Positions 1 to 8,957 are shown, numbered from the stretch's first letter. The stretch is DNA of 64,000 bases from Alphaproteobacteria bacterium (GCA_028285305.1 JANQPV010000021.1:62001-126000); one strand, 5' to 3'. The notes: a model not told the origin generated them from the letters alone. Numbers and translations: made by a program.

Positions 1-547
1 GGCACCTGACCGCGTTGAGCCCCGGAAGGATTGCGGCTCGCGCTATGAAGCGCTCTTGGGCGATGTAAATGGTGGCGACAAAAGAGACCAGAGCGGTCGC
101 GACTCCGCCGACAATCCCGGCCAAGACAAGATAGCCGAACTGGGGATCGTCCAACAAATTTGGCCCAATGACATATGTATAGACGAGCGCGCCCAGCAGA
201 AGCGGGCCAATGAATAGGGCGCGGATCATCAACGAACTGCCAAGGACTTCCGGCGCGTTCTTCGGGTCGTGATTGAGCCGGTAGGTGTAAAATCTCAACA
301 CGCTGCTGTCGATGGACTCGCCTAAGAGCCCCAAGGACAGGGTGACGATCAGCATGTAGGTGTAAAAGAGACCGTAATCTTCGACGCCGAAAAACCGGGC
401 GATCATCACACCGATGAGAAAGCCGATCGCAGAACGCACCATACTGCCCCCATAGAGCAGGAACGGTGGGAGGAGTTTGTCGATTTGGTACTTTCGCGAC
501 AGTTGCCGCAACCGAACCAATCGGCGCTTGTTCAGACGAAATTGCAT
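1..547 (-). CDS. Polysaccharide flippase, N-terminal part (cut by window edge)
   Basis: The minus strand is open from an ATG at 547 to the window edge, giving about 182 residues with no stop. After a basic, soluble first 25 residues come several hydrophobic stretches (around residues 30-50, 60-75, 108-128 and 140-160). The phrase ARFFGVEDYGLFYTY is typical of the start of MOP-superfamily (Wzx/O-antigen) flippases, which move lipid-linked sugars across the inner membrane. It lies 28 bp downstream of the radical SAM gene and closes the visible glycan operon (UDP-xylose synthase, glycosyltransferase, radical SAM). The substrate cannot be inferred. The C-terminal half is outside the window. Confidence 0.75.
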   Translation of the reverse strand, partial: MQFRLNKRRLVRLRQLSRKYQIDKLLPPFLLYGGSMVRSAIGFLIGVMIARFFGVEDYGLFYTYMLIVTLSLGLLGESIDSSVLRFYTYRLNHDPKNAPEVLGSSLMIRALFIGPLLLGALVYTYVIGPNLLDDPQFGYLVLAGIVGGVATALVSFVATIYIAQERFIARAAILPGLNAVRC

Positions 548-575
548 CTACTTCGCTCAGCAAAATAGAGACTTG

Positions 576-1652
576 CTAAAAAATCTGCAGTCTTCCGCGG
601 ATGGTGCGAACGACATTCCGGATCGAGAATTTTTCCGTATCATAAGGCATATCGCACCCTTTGCAGGCCTCGATCTCTTCCGGCTCTTCATCCAATAGCT
701 TTTGCCGCATATTTTGCATGGCGGCGCCGTTCCAGATTTCCGGTAGGCTCTGTGTAAAGAGGTTCCCAAGGACGGTCTTGTGTTGAAGGTCCCGACAGCA
801 GGCTACGACATCCCCATTTGACGTAATGGAAAGAGATGTCCAAGGATAGGGGCACAAGAAGTATTTGCCGCCCGCCTTCGTTCCCTTCTTGGGCAAAAAC
901 CCCGTACCGTTGTGGAAGGTCTTCGTAAAGAGCTTCAATCTCGGCGAGGCTGGAAGAAGCGAGCGAAGATTGGCAAAGTTTTCCTCAACGACTTTAGGAT
1001 CCTTTTGAGAAAAGGAGCTGATGTCTTTCACCTCAAGAGAAATATGGCTGAAGCGTTCATCGGTCAAGATGGTTTCGATGTTCTTCTTGATGACGGGCCA
1101 AGACTCTCTTGTCCCACGGATCTCTTCAAAGAGCTCTTTGTTATGGCAAAAGTCGATAATGAATGTATAGCGACAATCTTCAGATGGCAGAGTGCTCAGG
1201 CGGTCGGGTGTACAGAGCATTCCGTTGGTCGCGAAATACATGTGTGTGAATCCATGCTCGACACCCACACGGCAGATTTCGTGGAAGCGCTTGTTCATGA
1301 ACGGCTCACCGTCATGGGTCCAATGAATGACGTTGGTACGTACACCGCCTTCGCGAAGTCTGCGCAGAAGGATCGATGCTTGTTCAGGAACGAGATAGGT
1401 TTTGGGGACGATGTCGTGGTGGTTCGCTAGGCTCTGGACGCAGAACGCACATTTGAAATTGCAGACGTTAGTGACTTCCAGAAGAATGTCCTCCGGCATG
1501 TAATCCACACGTGGCTTATTCGCAATCCGGTAGTCGTAAAAGACGCGGGCGTAGTGGCTCATCTTGCCCATAAGAGACAAAGGCGGTTTTGGCGCAACGC
1601 GGGGTGAAGAAGGCACGGCCACTTGCCGCTCTTGGGTGTCAATACTCGCCAT
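576..1652 (-). CDS. Radical SAM/SPASM domain protein
   Basis: The protein has 358 residues. The N-terminal third carries the radical SAM cluster motif CNFKCAFC (CxxxCxxC), which binds the 4Fe-4S cluster that cleaves S-adenosylmethionine. The C-terminal part has a SPASM-type cysteine set: FLCPYPW, then VVACCRD, then the CKGCDMPY pair, which binds auxiliary clusters. SPASM enzymes modify peptides, proteins or sugars; the substrate here is unknown. The ATG at 1652 is preferred over a GTG at 1661 because AGGAG lies 8 nt before the ATG. It sits between a glycosyltransferase and a flippase, so a role in making or decorating a surface glycan is inferred. Confidence 0.85.
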   Translation of the reverse strand: MASIDTQERQVAVPSSPRVAPKPPLSLMGKMSHYARVFYDYRIANKPRVDYMPEDILLEVTNVCNFKCAFCVQSLANHHDIVPKTYLVPEQASILLRRLREGGVRTNVIHWTHDGEPFMNKRFHEICRVGVEHGFTHMYFATNGMLCTPDRLSTLPSEDCRYTFIIDFCHNKELFEEIRGTRESWPVIKKNIETILTDERFSHISLEVKDISSFSQKDPKVVEENFANLRSLLPASPRLKLFTKTFHNGTGFLPKKGTKAGGKYFLCPYPWTSLSITSNGDVVACCRDLQHKTVLGNLFTQSLPEIWNGAAMQNMRQKLLDEEPEEIEACKGCDMPYDTEKFSIRNVVRTIRGRLQIF

Positions 1653-1753
1653 GCATCTCACTCCTACTCGGACGCTTTGCCCTACATGATGTCAACGTCG
1701 CGCAGTTCTCTGTTAGGCCCTCATACCATGGCCATAGTGAAAGCTTCAAATCT

Positions 1754-2884
1754 CTAGGCATGTTCATGCACCAAAGATAGGGCCGGGCTTCCGGTGACTG
1801 ATTGATAGGCGTCCTGTGTTTGTTTTGCGATCTCGTTCCAGGAATATCGCGCAGCAACAGCAGGAACACCTTCGTCAAATGCGGCACGGAGCTCGTTGTC
1901 CGTGATCACTTGAATGAGAGCTTTGGCAAGGGAGGCCGGATCTTTGGGCTCGACCAGCAGTCCGTTGACGCCATCTTGCACGACCTCGTCGAAGCCGCCG
2001 ACGCGCGTTGCCACGACCGGTTTGCCGAAGCCCATCGCTGAGGCGAGGACGCCGCTGTTCCAGCCGGTTTCGTAGGGCAGGACAACGACATCGGCTCTGT
2101 GGAAGTGCCCAGCCATTTCCTCAAAGGTTGCGTATCTTGGAATGATCTTAGCGCGATCCTGGAGTCCGGCGCGCTCAAGGCTTTCTTGATAAGGCGCCAC
2201 GTCTATTTGCGGCTGTCCGACCACAAACAAAAAGGCATCTGGGACTGCCTTCGCTACGCGCTCGAATGCTAAGACGAGACTGTCCAAGCCTTTGCGCAAC
2301 TGAATTTGACCGAAAAACAAAATGACCTTTGCATTCGGAGGACACTCCGGGTCAACAGGTGTCAAGTCTGTGCGTGTGAAGGCGGTTAGGTCGGCGATCG
2401 GCAGGATTGTTACACTTTCCTCTTTTACACCGAAATAGTCTTTGACCGTGTCAAGATTTTGCTTCGCGTTGAGAAAGACATGCCCCATTTCTCTGTACAG
2501 AGAGACAAACGCTTTCATCTGGTTCGCTTTTTGATATGTGGGTAAAACGTCTTGGGGCGTGTACACGAACCGGGCCTTTGTGATCAGCCGCAGCGTTTTG
2601 CACATGATCAGATAGAGTGTTGGGTGCTGCGCTCCCTGAAAATGGATGATGTCCGGCTGAAACGAACGCACCAAGCTATAGAATTTCGCAAGCTTGGAAG
2701 GATGGGGTTTGTATCTGTCAAAAACCTCCAAGACTTCGTACTTGCGCGGGTAGGGCGTCATTTCGTATCCCACAGCCGTTACCATCGCGACCTCATGGCC
2801 CAGATCGACCAAGGCGTTCGCGAGATTGTGCGCGTATTGAGGCGTGCCCGCGCGTGCTGTCGGAGATATCTTCAGTATGCGCAT
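1754..2884 (-). CDS. Glycosyltransferase family 4 protein
   Basis: The protein has 376 residues and a two-Rossmann GT-B layout. The N-terminus contains a Gly-rich acceptor-side loop (TARAGTPQYAHNLA), and the C-terminal half has FFGQIQLRKGLDSLV and the nucleotide-sugar region GVLASAMGFGKPVVAT. In the usual GT4 EX7E motif the second Glu is replaced here (ASAM instead of LEAM), a variation seen in some GT4 subgroups. It would transfer a sugar from a nucleotide donor to a growing glycan at the cytoplasmic face. It starts 20 bp after the UDP-xylose synthase gene, so the two are probably co-transcribed and UDP-xylose is a possible donor (inference). Confidence 0.88.
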   Translation of the reverse strand: MRILKISPTARAGTPQYAHNLANALVDLGHEVAMVTAVGYEMTPYPRKYEVLEVFDRYKPHPSKLAKFYSLVRSFQPDIIHFQGAQHPTLYLIMCKTLRLITKARFVYTPQDVLPTYQKANQMKAFVSLYREMGHVFLNAKQNLDTVKDYFGVKEESVTILPIADLTAFTRTDLTPVDPECPPNAKVILFFGQIQLRKGLDSLVLAFERVAKAVPDAFLFVVGQPQIDVAPYQESLERAGLQDRAKIIPRYATFEEMAGHFHRADVVVLPYETGWNSGVLASAMGFGKPVVATRVGGFDEVVQDGVNGLLVEPKDPASLAKALIQVITDNELRAAFDEGVPAVAARYSWNEIAKQTQDAYQSVTGSPALSLVHEHA

Positions 2885-2904
2885 TGTGCTTTCGGGGCCC
2901 GCAT

Positions 2905-3840
2905 TTACACCACAGTTTTGAAATAGTCGATCGTTTCGCGAAGACCTTCATCGAGCTGGACCTCTGGCGCCCAATCGAGAACTTGCCTTGCCAGTCGGAT
3001 ATCCGGCTGACGCTGTTTCGGGTCGTCCGTGGGCAAGGGCATCTGTATGAGATCTGCGGACGAGTGTGTCATATTCCGAACTTTTTCGGCCAATTCGCGG
3101 ATGGTGAACTCATTGGGGTTGCCCAAGTTTACCGGCCCGGTGAAATCAGAGGGGCTTTCCATCAATTTGATGAGGCCTTCGACGAGATCACTGACATAGC
3201 AGAACGAGCGTGTCTGCTCCCCTTCGCCGTAAATCGTAATGGGCTCGTCTTTGAGGGATTGGACGATAAAGTTGGAAACGACCCGGCCATCAGATGAATT
3301 CATGCGAGGGCCATAGGTGTTGAAAATCCGCGCTACTTTGATCTCAAGACCGTGCTGGCGATGATAGTCAAAGAACAAAGTCTCCGCGCACCTCTTGCCT
3401 TCATCGTAGCACGAGCGAGGGCCGATCGGATTCACGTTTCCCCAATACTCCTCCGTTTGCGGGTGGGTATGGGGGTCACCATAAATTTCGCTCGTGGATG
3501 CCTGCAGGATCTTGCATTTCAGCCGCTTCGCCAGACCCAGGAGGTTTATCGCACCGTGTACAGATGTTTTCGTGGTCTGAACGGGGTCATGCTGGTAGTG
3601 GATGGGTGAAGCGGGACATGCCAGATTGTAAATCTCGTCCACCTCAACATACAAAGGAAAGCAAACGTCGTGGCGGAGAAACTCAAACTTTGGGTTGTTG
3701 TGCAGATGATAAATATTCTGCTTGCTGCCGGTAAATAGATTGTCGACACAGAGGACTTCGTGTCCCCGCTCCAGCAGTGCATCGATAAGATGCGACCCCA
3801 AAAATCCGGCCCCGCCGGTAACCAAAACGCGACGCGTCAT
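2905..3840 (-). CDS. uxs: UDP-glucuronate decarboxylase (UDP-xylose synthase), extended SDR
   Basis: The protein has 311 residues, the normal length for bacterial UXS. The NAD-binding motif [10 protein letters not shown] lies at residues 9-18 and the catalytic YxxxK appears as YDEGK. Further family landmarks are the CPASPIHYQ region, TSEIYGDP and the [10 protein letters not shown] segment. UXS converts UDP-glucuronate to UDP-xylose with bound NAD+. It is the first gene of a minus-strand glycan operon followed by a GT4 glycosyltransferase, a radical SAM protein and a flippase. The 361 bp upstream hold no gene and probably contain the operon promoter. Confidence 0.92.
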   Translation of the reverse strand: MTRRVLVTGGAGFLGSHLIDALLERGHEVLCVDNLFTGSKQNIYHLHNNPKFEFLRHDVCFPLYVEVDEIYNLACPASPIHYQHDPVQTTKTSVHGAINLLGLAKRLKCKILQASTSEIYGDPHTHPQTEEYWGNVNPIGPRSCYDEGKRCAETLFFDYHRQHGLEIKVARIFNTYGPRMNSSDGRVVSNFIVQSLKDEPITIYGEGEQTRSFCYVSDLVEGLIKLMESPSDFTGPVNLGNPNEFTIRELAEKVRNMTHSSADLIQMPLPTDDPKQRQPDIRLARQVLDWAPEVQLDEGLRETIDYFKTVV

Positions 3841-4201
3841 CGACTAATTCCCACTCTTACCCAAATAGAAGAATTTGTCCGTGATTATTGCAGACTTCGT
3901 ACCAGTTAACCTGACCCAAAAAAAGCGAATTAGTGGGCGAGATCTATACGCTCAAGGTTGAAGTCAATCAGTGCTGAATCAAAGCAATTGCCTTGCTTTC
4001 GGTGTGGGGCGAACAACCAGTTTGTCGCTCGACATGCCCCCATTATCGCTTAGCAAGAATTTGAATCTTCGCGTTCTTTTTCCGGTTGTAGGCGAAATTT
4101 TGTAGGGATGCGGCTCTGACCTATTTTGAACGAACAGGGCGGTCCGGGTTCCGATTTTGTCTCACGAGCTCCCGAGAACCGGAGGATGGGGGATCCGACG
4201 C
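3841..4201. other. Intergenic region between uxs and amn
   Basis: This 361-bp AT-richer stretch lies between the start of uxs and the stop of the AMP nucleosidase gene, both on the minus strand. I see no convincing ORF, RNA gene or strong terminator. It should contain the promoter of the glycan operon. Confidence 0.5.
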
Positions 4202-5683
4202 CTATCGGAAGGCTGGTTCGTCGAATGACCGGAGTTTTCGCGAATGGAGTGTGCCGGCGTCGGCTTCTTTGCGCAGGAGTTCTATGGAGCGTATGCTGAT
4301 TTTTAAGTGTTGGCTGACGCTTTCCTCGTAAAAAAGGTCCGCCATGCCGGGCAGTTTGATTTCGCCGTGAAGAGGCCGGTCGGAGACGCAGAGCAGCGTT
4401 CCGTAAGGCACGCGGTACCGATATCCATTTGCGGCGATGGTGGCTGACTCCATATCGATGGCGATGGCTCTGGATTGGTTGAAACGGGTCGCGAGTTGAT
4501 CAAAGCGCAGTTCCCAGTTTCGGTCATCGGTTGTGACGACTGTTCCCGTGCGCAAACGGTTCTTGCTTTCCCGCCCCTTTAGACCCGTGACCTCTCCAAC
4601 GGCCGCTGTGAGCGCGACTTGCACCTCTGCGATTGTTGGCAGGGGTATTTCGGGAGGCAGATGTTCGTCCAATATGTGATCGTCCCTCAGATACGCGTGG
4701 GCGAGAACATAGTCGCCTAGACGTTGACTGCGCCTGAGGCCTCCGCAATGGCCAATCATGAGCCATGCGTGGGGCCGTAACACCGCGAGGTGATCGGTTA
4801 CCGTCTTGGCGTTCGATGGGCCAACGCCGATATTTACCAGACTGATGCCCAAACGGTCGTCCCGGGTCAGATGGTAGGCGGGCATTTGCGGAAGCTTAGC
4901 AATCGGTGGATTTGGATCGGGCGAGCCCTTGACCGAGATCCGATTGCCCGGTTCCACGAACGATGTATAGCGGCCGGCGTCTAGTTCCGCCTTGCCGTAT
5001 TCAACAAATTCATCCACATATCGCTGATAATTTGTAAACAGAATAAATCTTTGAAAGTGTTCAGGGTGCGTTGCAGTGTAGTGAGATAGCCGGTGGAGCG
5101 AATAGTCGATCCGGTCGGCGGGAAAGAGGGACAGCGGTTTTATGGAAACGTCTTTGGGGAACGGTTTCCCGTCTACAATACCATCGTTTGTTCCCGCCAA
5201 ATCGGGGACATAAAAGTAATGAGGCAAGTTTTGGCGGTGCTCAAGCGAGACCTGAGCCGTGGCCTTTTCCAGCGCAAAGGTGATGGGAATGCGGGACGTG
5301 CTGTTACCGACGAAAATCGGCACACTGTTGCCGTCCATGATCAAACTGAGCTGTTCTTCGATATAGTCGCGAAAAATCAACGGTGCCGTGAGCGTCGTGC
5401 CATAGATTCCGGGCGCGCGAAACTTGCCAAACGCTAGATTGTTCTTTTTGGGAGTGAACCAGTCGGGCGAAATGTCGACGGCCAAATAGGGATAGGTGGC
5501 TTGCCCACGATCCGGATTGAGGGTGCCGTTCAAATAGTCATCAAACTCTTTTCGGAGTTGTGCGATAGCACGATTGTACCTCAACTCTATTTCCGCAAGC
5601 GCGTCCTTCACATCACCGCACCTTTTGAGGTCTGATGCAGAGGCGCCTTCAGTGAGTATGGCGGGAATGATGTCGTTGCTCAT
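4202..5683 (-). CDS. amn: AMP nucleosidase
   Basis: The protein has 493 residues from the ATG at 5683, close to the roughly 480-residue family norm. The frame is open upstream to 5872, but that part lacks conservation. AMP nucleosidase hydrolyses AMP to adenine and ribose 5-phosphate. The N-terminal Amn-specific domain includes TYPYLAVDIS and TLTAPLIFRDY. The C-terminal phosphorylase-like catalytic domain contains GVGPSNAKTVTDHL, GHCGGLR and AIDMESATIAANGYRYRVPY, the last being the purine and ribose-binding segment of this superfamily. It is divergent from a LOG-type phosphoribohydrolase gene, which acts on the same bond in nucleoside monophosphates. Confidence 0.93.
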   Translation of the reverse strand: MSNDIIPAILTEGASASDLKRCGDVKDALAEIELRYNRAIAQLRKEFDDYLNGTLNPDRGQATYPYLAVDISPDWFTPKKNNLAFGKFRAPGIYGTTLTAPLIFRDYIEEQLSLIMDGNSVPIFVGNSTSRIPITFALEKATAQVSLEHRQNLPHYFYVPDLAGTNDGIVDGKPFPKDVSIKPLSLFPADRIDYSLHRLSHYTATHPEHFQRFILFTNYQRYVDEFVEYGKAELDAGRYTSFVEPGNRISVKGSPDPNPPIAKLPQMPAYHLTRDDRLGISLVNIGVGPSNAKTVTDHLAVLRPHAWLMIGHCGGLRRSQRLGDYVLAHAYLRDDHILDEHLPPEIPLPTIAEVQVALTAAVGEVTGLKGRESKNRLRTGTVVTTDDRNWELRFDQLATRFNQSRAIAIDMESATIAANGYRYRVPYGTLLCVSDRPLHGEIKLPGMADLFYEESVSQHLKISIRSIELLRKEADAGTLHSRKLRSFDEPAFR

Positions 5684-5961
5684 GTCAGAGATAGAGAGAT
5701 GCGTTGTGCACCCGGCCGCTTTCTGTTTCTCTATGTGGGTATATGAAAGAGAAAATGTGTACAAATTCTTGTTATCCATGCGATTGGATCGATCAGGTTT
5801 AATGAGTCTTCTGGACGTTTTGCTGGCGTTCGAAGGGTGCCAAAAGTGAATGTCCTTCGAATCCGGATACATAACGCTCTGTTTGATCCGTTTTCCGACT
5901 CACATACCGCTGTGTCCGTTCGAAGATCCAAGACTCCAAATAGGGATTGATAGACTTGAGG

Positions 5962-6543
5962 ATGACAAATTTTTGCGTGTTTACGGGTTCCAGTTTGGGA
6001 AAAAGGGAAGTCTACAGAGAAAAAGCTCATGAACTGGGTGCAACGCTCGCCAATCGAGGCATCGGTGTTGTCTATGGGGGAGCGACGGTTGGCCTCATGG
6101 GGGCGGTGGCGGATGGGGCCCTATCGCAAGGTGGTAAGGTTTACGGCGTCATTCCCGAAGCGCTGGCCGACTATGAAATTGCCCACCAAGATCTTACTGA
6201 ACTTTTCGTCGTCTCGTCCATGCACGAGAGAAAAGCGAAGATGGCGGATCTCTCCGACGGGTTCATTGCTATGCCCGGCGGTATCGGAACGCTCGAAGAG
6301 ACGTTCGAAGTCTGGACGTGGTCTCAATTGGGGTTTCACAGCAAACCGCTGGGCCTGCTCAACGTGGATGGATTCTATGCGCGATTGGAGGATTTTCTCG
6401 ATCAGCTGGTCGAAGAAGAATTCGTGAAGCCCGCCCACCGCGGTATGGTGTGTACAAATGATGACCCGGTGCAATTGATTGACCAGTTATTGGACCAAGA
6501 CGTACCGGCGGTGCGCAAGTGGATTGATCGCAACGAACGTTGA
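5962..6543 (+). CDS. LOG-family nucleoside 5'-monophosphate phosphoribohydrolase (TIGR00730)
   Basis: The protein has 193 residues. It shows the LOG/YvdD signature PGGIGTLEETFE plus CVFTGSSLG at the N-terminus and VYGGATVGLMG. Members cleave the N-glycosidic bond of AMP or cytokinin riboside monophosphates, releasing a base and ribose 5-phosphate. The ATG at 5962 matches the usual family N-terminus; a TTG at 5947 is a possible alternative, and neither has an ideally spaced ribosome-binding site. It is divergent from amn across a 278-bp gap. Older annotations call the family lysine decarboxylase, which is wrong for the enzymes tested. Confidence 0.9.
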   Translation: MTNFCVFTGSSLGKREVYREKAHELGATLANRGIGVVYGGATVGLMGAVADGALSQGGKVYGVIPEALADYEIAHQDLTELFVVSSMHERKAKMADLSDGFIAMPGGIGTLEETFEVWTWSQLGFHSKPLGLLNVDGFYARLEDFLDQLVEEEFVKPAHRGMVCTNDDPVQLIDQLLDQDVPAVRKWIDRNER

Positions 6544-6603
6544 GAGGATCAGAGTTATGGAGTTCGCTCAAGCCGACAAAATTTGATTAGGAAGGGACAT
6601 GTC

Positions 6604-7083
6604 ATGGACGAGACAATTCAGTGGCTAAAGGACAAAGCCGATATTCAAGACACAATCCTCAAATATGCAACCGGCATCGACACACGAGATTGGGACCTTT
6701 ATCGCTCAATCTTCGCCGATGAGGTTGAAATGGACTTCTCTTCCTACAGCGGGCAGCCTGCGTCCGTGGTGACCGGGGACCAGTGGGTTCAAGGCGTGCA
6801 GGCCATGTTGCCGGGATTTGATGCCACACAACACGTTTTGACAAATTTTGTGATTGATGTGGACGGGGATAAAGCAGTCGCGACTGTTTATATGAAGGCG
6901 GAACACTTCATCGCCAACACAGATGGAGACAACAGTCATACCCTTGGCGGGTACTATACCCATAAGCTGCAGCGTACCGAAAGTGGATGGAAGATTCACG
7001 CGACGAAGCTCACCGTTACCTGGAGCCGCGGCAATCGCCACGTATACGAACTGGCCGCCAAAAGAGTGGCTCAAGGAGGATGA
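6604..7083 (+). CDS. SnoaL-like/NTF2-fold protein
   Basis: The protein has 159 residues. The N-terminal DIQDTILKYATGIDTRDWDLY and the following FADEVEMDFSSY are typical of SnoaL_4-type nuclear-transport-factor-2 folds, small cone-shaped alpha+beta barrels that bind hydrophobic ligands and sometimes act as isomerases, dehydratases or hydrolases. The ATG at 6604 has AGGAAGGGA 6 nt upstream, which favours it over a TTG at 6583. It lies 60 bp downstream of the LOG gene and may share its transcript. No specific substrate can be assigned. Confidence 0.75.
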   Translation: MDETIQWLKDKADIQDTILKYATGIDTRDWDLYRSIFADEVEMDFSSYSGQPASVVTGDQWVQGVQAMLPGFDATQHVLTNFVIDVDGDKAVATVYMKAEHFIANTDGDNSHTLGGYYTHKLQRTESGWKIHATKLTVTWSRGNRHVYELAAKRVAQGG

Positions 7084-7123
7084 TCGAGTTTGGTTGATTT
7101 GTACGATCAACTCACCTTCAATT

Positions 7124-7157
7124 CGGATGGCCTTAATCGCGCGTTAAGGCCAATCCG
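7124..7157. repeat. Perfect intergenic hairpin
   Basis: GGCCTTAA (7129-7136) and TTAAGGCC (7144-7151) are perfect complements around a 7-nt loop. The stem extends with CGGAT (7124-7128) pairing to ATCCG (7153-7157) across a single bulged A. There is no T-run on either side, so it is not a standard intrinsic terminator. It may still end the upstream transcript or act as an mRNA-stabilising structure. Confidence 0.6.
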
Positions 7158-7170
7158 CCACTCTCGATGA

Positions 7171-8526
7171 ATGCAACACGCGTTTTATTCCAACTTAGCC
7201 ATTACCAAACTGCGCCTGTGGATGGGACTAGGCGCTCTGCTCTCGATGGTCTGGGCGACGAGCCTCATCGCCGCGATCCCTCAGTCAGAAGAGTCGGTTC
7301 CCGAAACCAAGAATCGAAACACCCCTGATCTCTTGCCTCCCCGAATTCCCCGCGGAATGACGGAAGCAAAGTACGAATTCCAATGGAGTACACACCGAGC
7401 TTTGGGCAAGTGCTCGGATGGCGTGGATTGCACGTGGGAACAAACGTTCGGTGGGCCTCTTGAGGACAAAGTCCATGGGGTCGTGTCACTCGCGGATGGT
7501 GACTTTGTCGTCACCGGACATACGCGGTCTCATGGCGGGCGCAGTTATGATGGTTTTATCGCGCGTTTGGCCCCTGATGGAACGCGCCGTTGGCACAAGA
7601 TTCTTGGGGGAGCGGACGCCGACTTACTCTACGGTGTGGTTGAAGTGCCGGGTGGCTTTGTGGTTGCCGGTCACACCAAGTCCGTGGGCGCCGGTGACAG
7701 CGATGCATGGGTTACGAAGGTTTCTGCGGACGGTGAGGTCATGTGGTCCAATGCTTACGGAGGTGAAGGGAAGGATCGTGCACGCGGGCTTGCGGCGCTC
7801 TCCGATGGGTCCATAGCGGCAGCCGGATTCTCCAGCTCATCTGGCGCACAGGGCCGGGATTTTTGGGTATTCAAGGTAGACGCGACCGGGCGATTGGTTT
7901 GGGAGCAGATTATCGGCGGAGCAAAGAACGACGAAGCGTTCGCTATCGAAGCGTTAAGGAATGATGATGTGGTGGTCGCCGGCTATAGCAATTCGGGTCC
8001 CGTCGCTGGTCACGCCCAATGGATCGCCAAGTTCGTTTCGGACGGTAACCTCGAATGGCAGAATTCATATGGAAACGGTTGGTTTTCCGTTGCTACGGCG
8101 ATTGCGCAAACCACCGACAATCGGTTTTGTATTGTTGGACTTGATCAGCGGCAGGCGGGCGAGCGAGCAAATCTGTCGTTTAGGCACGTTGGGGCCGGCG
8201 GAGAGCTGATCGATACCCGTGTTATCGGTGGACCGCGACGGGATAGCGGTTGGGGTGTGACAGCGGGCGATCAGGGTGCGTGTACGGTTCTCGGGTCCAA
8301 CCAATCGGCCGGAGCGGGCAGCAGCGATGGTTGGCTGCTGCAGTTTACCAATAACTCAGATATCGTTTGGGAGCGGACCTTTGGAGAAAAGCTCTGGGAT
8401 AAACCAACGGCAATCGCCCGCACGCTGAGCGGAGGGTATGTGGTCGCCGGTTACACCACGAGCAAGGGGGCCGGCTACGAAGACGCCTGGCTGGTGCGGC
8501 TTAATGCAAATGGTAAGTTCGAGTAA
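7171..8526 (+). CDS. Secreted beta-propeller-like repeat protein
   Basis: The protein has 451 residues. A signal peptide is visible: basic start, hydrophobic core GLGALLSMVWATSLIAA, then the mature chain. From about residue 85 a unit of about 50 residues repeats about seven times, each containing a W..GG/YGG turn, GDFVVTGHT-like strand and D.(W/F)(V/I).K(V/L) strand (for example WEQTFGGPLEDKVHGVV and WSNAYGGEGKDRARGLA). This is the pattern of delta-60/SBBP-like propeller repeats in exported proteins. No catalytic motif was seen. The role is unknown; surface binding or envelope scaffolding is possible. Confidence 0.7.
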   Translation: MQHAFYSNLAITKLRLWMGLGALLSMVWATSLIAAIPQSEESVPETKNRNTPDLLPPRIPRGMTEAKYEFQWSTHRALGKCSDGVDCTWEQTFGGPLEDKVHGVVSLADGDFVVTGHTRSHGGRSYDGFIARLAPDGTRRWHKILGGADADLLYGVVEVPGGFVVAGHTKSVGAGDSDAWVTKVSADGEVMWSNAYGGEGKDRARGLAALSDGSIAAAGFSSSSGAQGRDFWVFKVDATGRLVWEQIIGGAKNDEAFAIEALRNDDVVVAGYSNSGPVAGHAQWIAKFVSDGNLEWQNSYGNGWFSVATAIAQTTDNRFCIVGLDQRQAGERANLSFRHVGAGGELIDTRVIGGPRRDSGWGVTAGDQGACTVLGSNQSAGAGSSDGWLLQFTNNSDIVWERTFGEKLWDKPTAIARTLSGGYVVAGYTTSKGAGYEDAWLVRLNANGKFE

Positions 8527-8657
8527 GGCGACCTATCGATCCGCTCTCGCTCGAAGGCCGACCGTTGATGTGCGCGATGAGGAACTCCATCGCCTGCCCA
8601 ACTATCTGCGGCCGAGCTCACTGCTGTGTCGCAACCCTTGGTTTTAGGGAGCGTTGG

Positions 8658-8933
8658 TTACTTCTTGCGGCCACCCAGGACAGAGACGAGTTCTTCCACC
8701 TTTTCACGACGCTCGCGTGGGTCGTCGCCGGTCAAGGCTGTGTGGACGCACGTATCGAGATGATCGTCGAGAACGATTTTTTCCAACCCCGATAGGGCGG
8801 CTTTGACGGCCTGGATCTGGCGAACCACGTCGATACAATAGCGGTCTTCTTCAATCATGCGACTGACACCACGGACTTGCCCTTCGATTCGGGCAAGTCG
8901 TCCAATAGCGCCGGATTTGGTTTTGCTTTTCAT
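8658..8933 (-). CDS. csoR: CsoR/FrmR-family metal-sensitive repressor, CsoR-type
   Basis: The protein has 91 residues and is all-helical (DUF156), with the family start GRLARIEGQVRGV. The Cu(I) ligand set of CsoR is present: Cys33, His58 and Cys62 (RYCID, DDHLDTC), which distinguishes it from persulfide-sensing CstR (no His) and formaldehyde-sensing FrmR. It would bind operator DNA as a tetramer and release it on binding copper. A matching operator lies just upstream at 8938-8957, so autoregulation is expected. No copper ATPase or chaperone gene adjoins it, which is unusual. Confidence 0.85.
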   Translation of the reverse strand: MKSKTKSGAIGRLARIEGQVRGVSRMIEEDRYCIDVVRQIQAVKAALSGLEKIVLDDHLDTCVHTALTGDDPRERREKVEELVSVLGGRKK

Positions 8934-8937
8934 GTTC

Positions 8938-8957
8938 TATACCCTATAGGGGGTATA
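8938..8957. promoter_or_regulatory. CsoR-type operator
   Basis: TATACCC-TATA-GGGGGTATA is a GC-tract palindrome flanked by TATA, the form recognised by DUF156-family repressors. It starts 5 bp before the csoR start codon (minus strand), suitable for autorepression. Confidence 0.75.

Noticed and set aside
912-1430. 172-residue plus-strand frame
   Set aside because: It is antisense to the radical SAM gene, whose motifs and codon pattern are clear.
5684-5872. N-terminal extension of AMP nucleosidase
   Set aside because: It makes the protein longer than the family norm and shows no conserved motifs.
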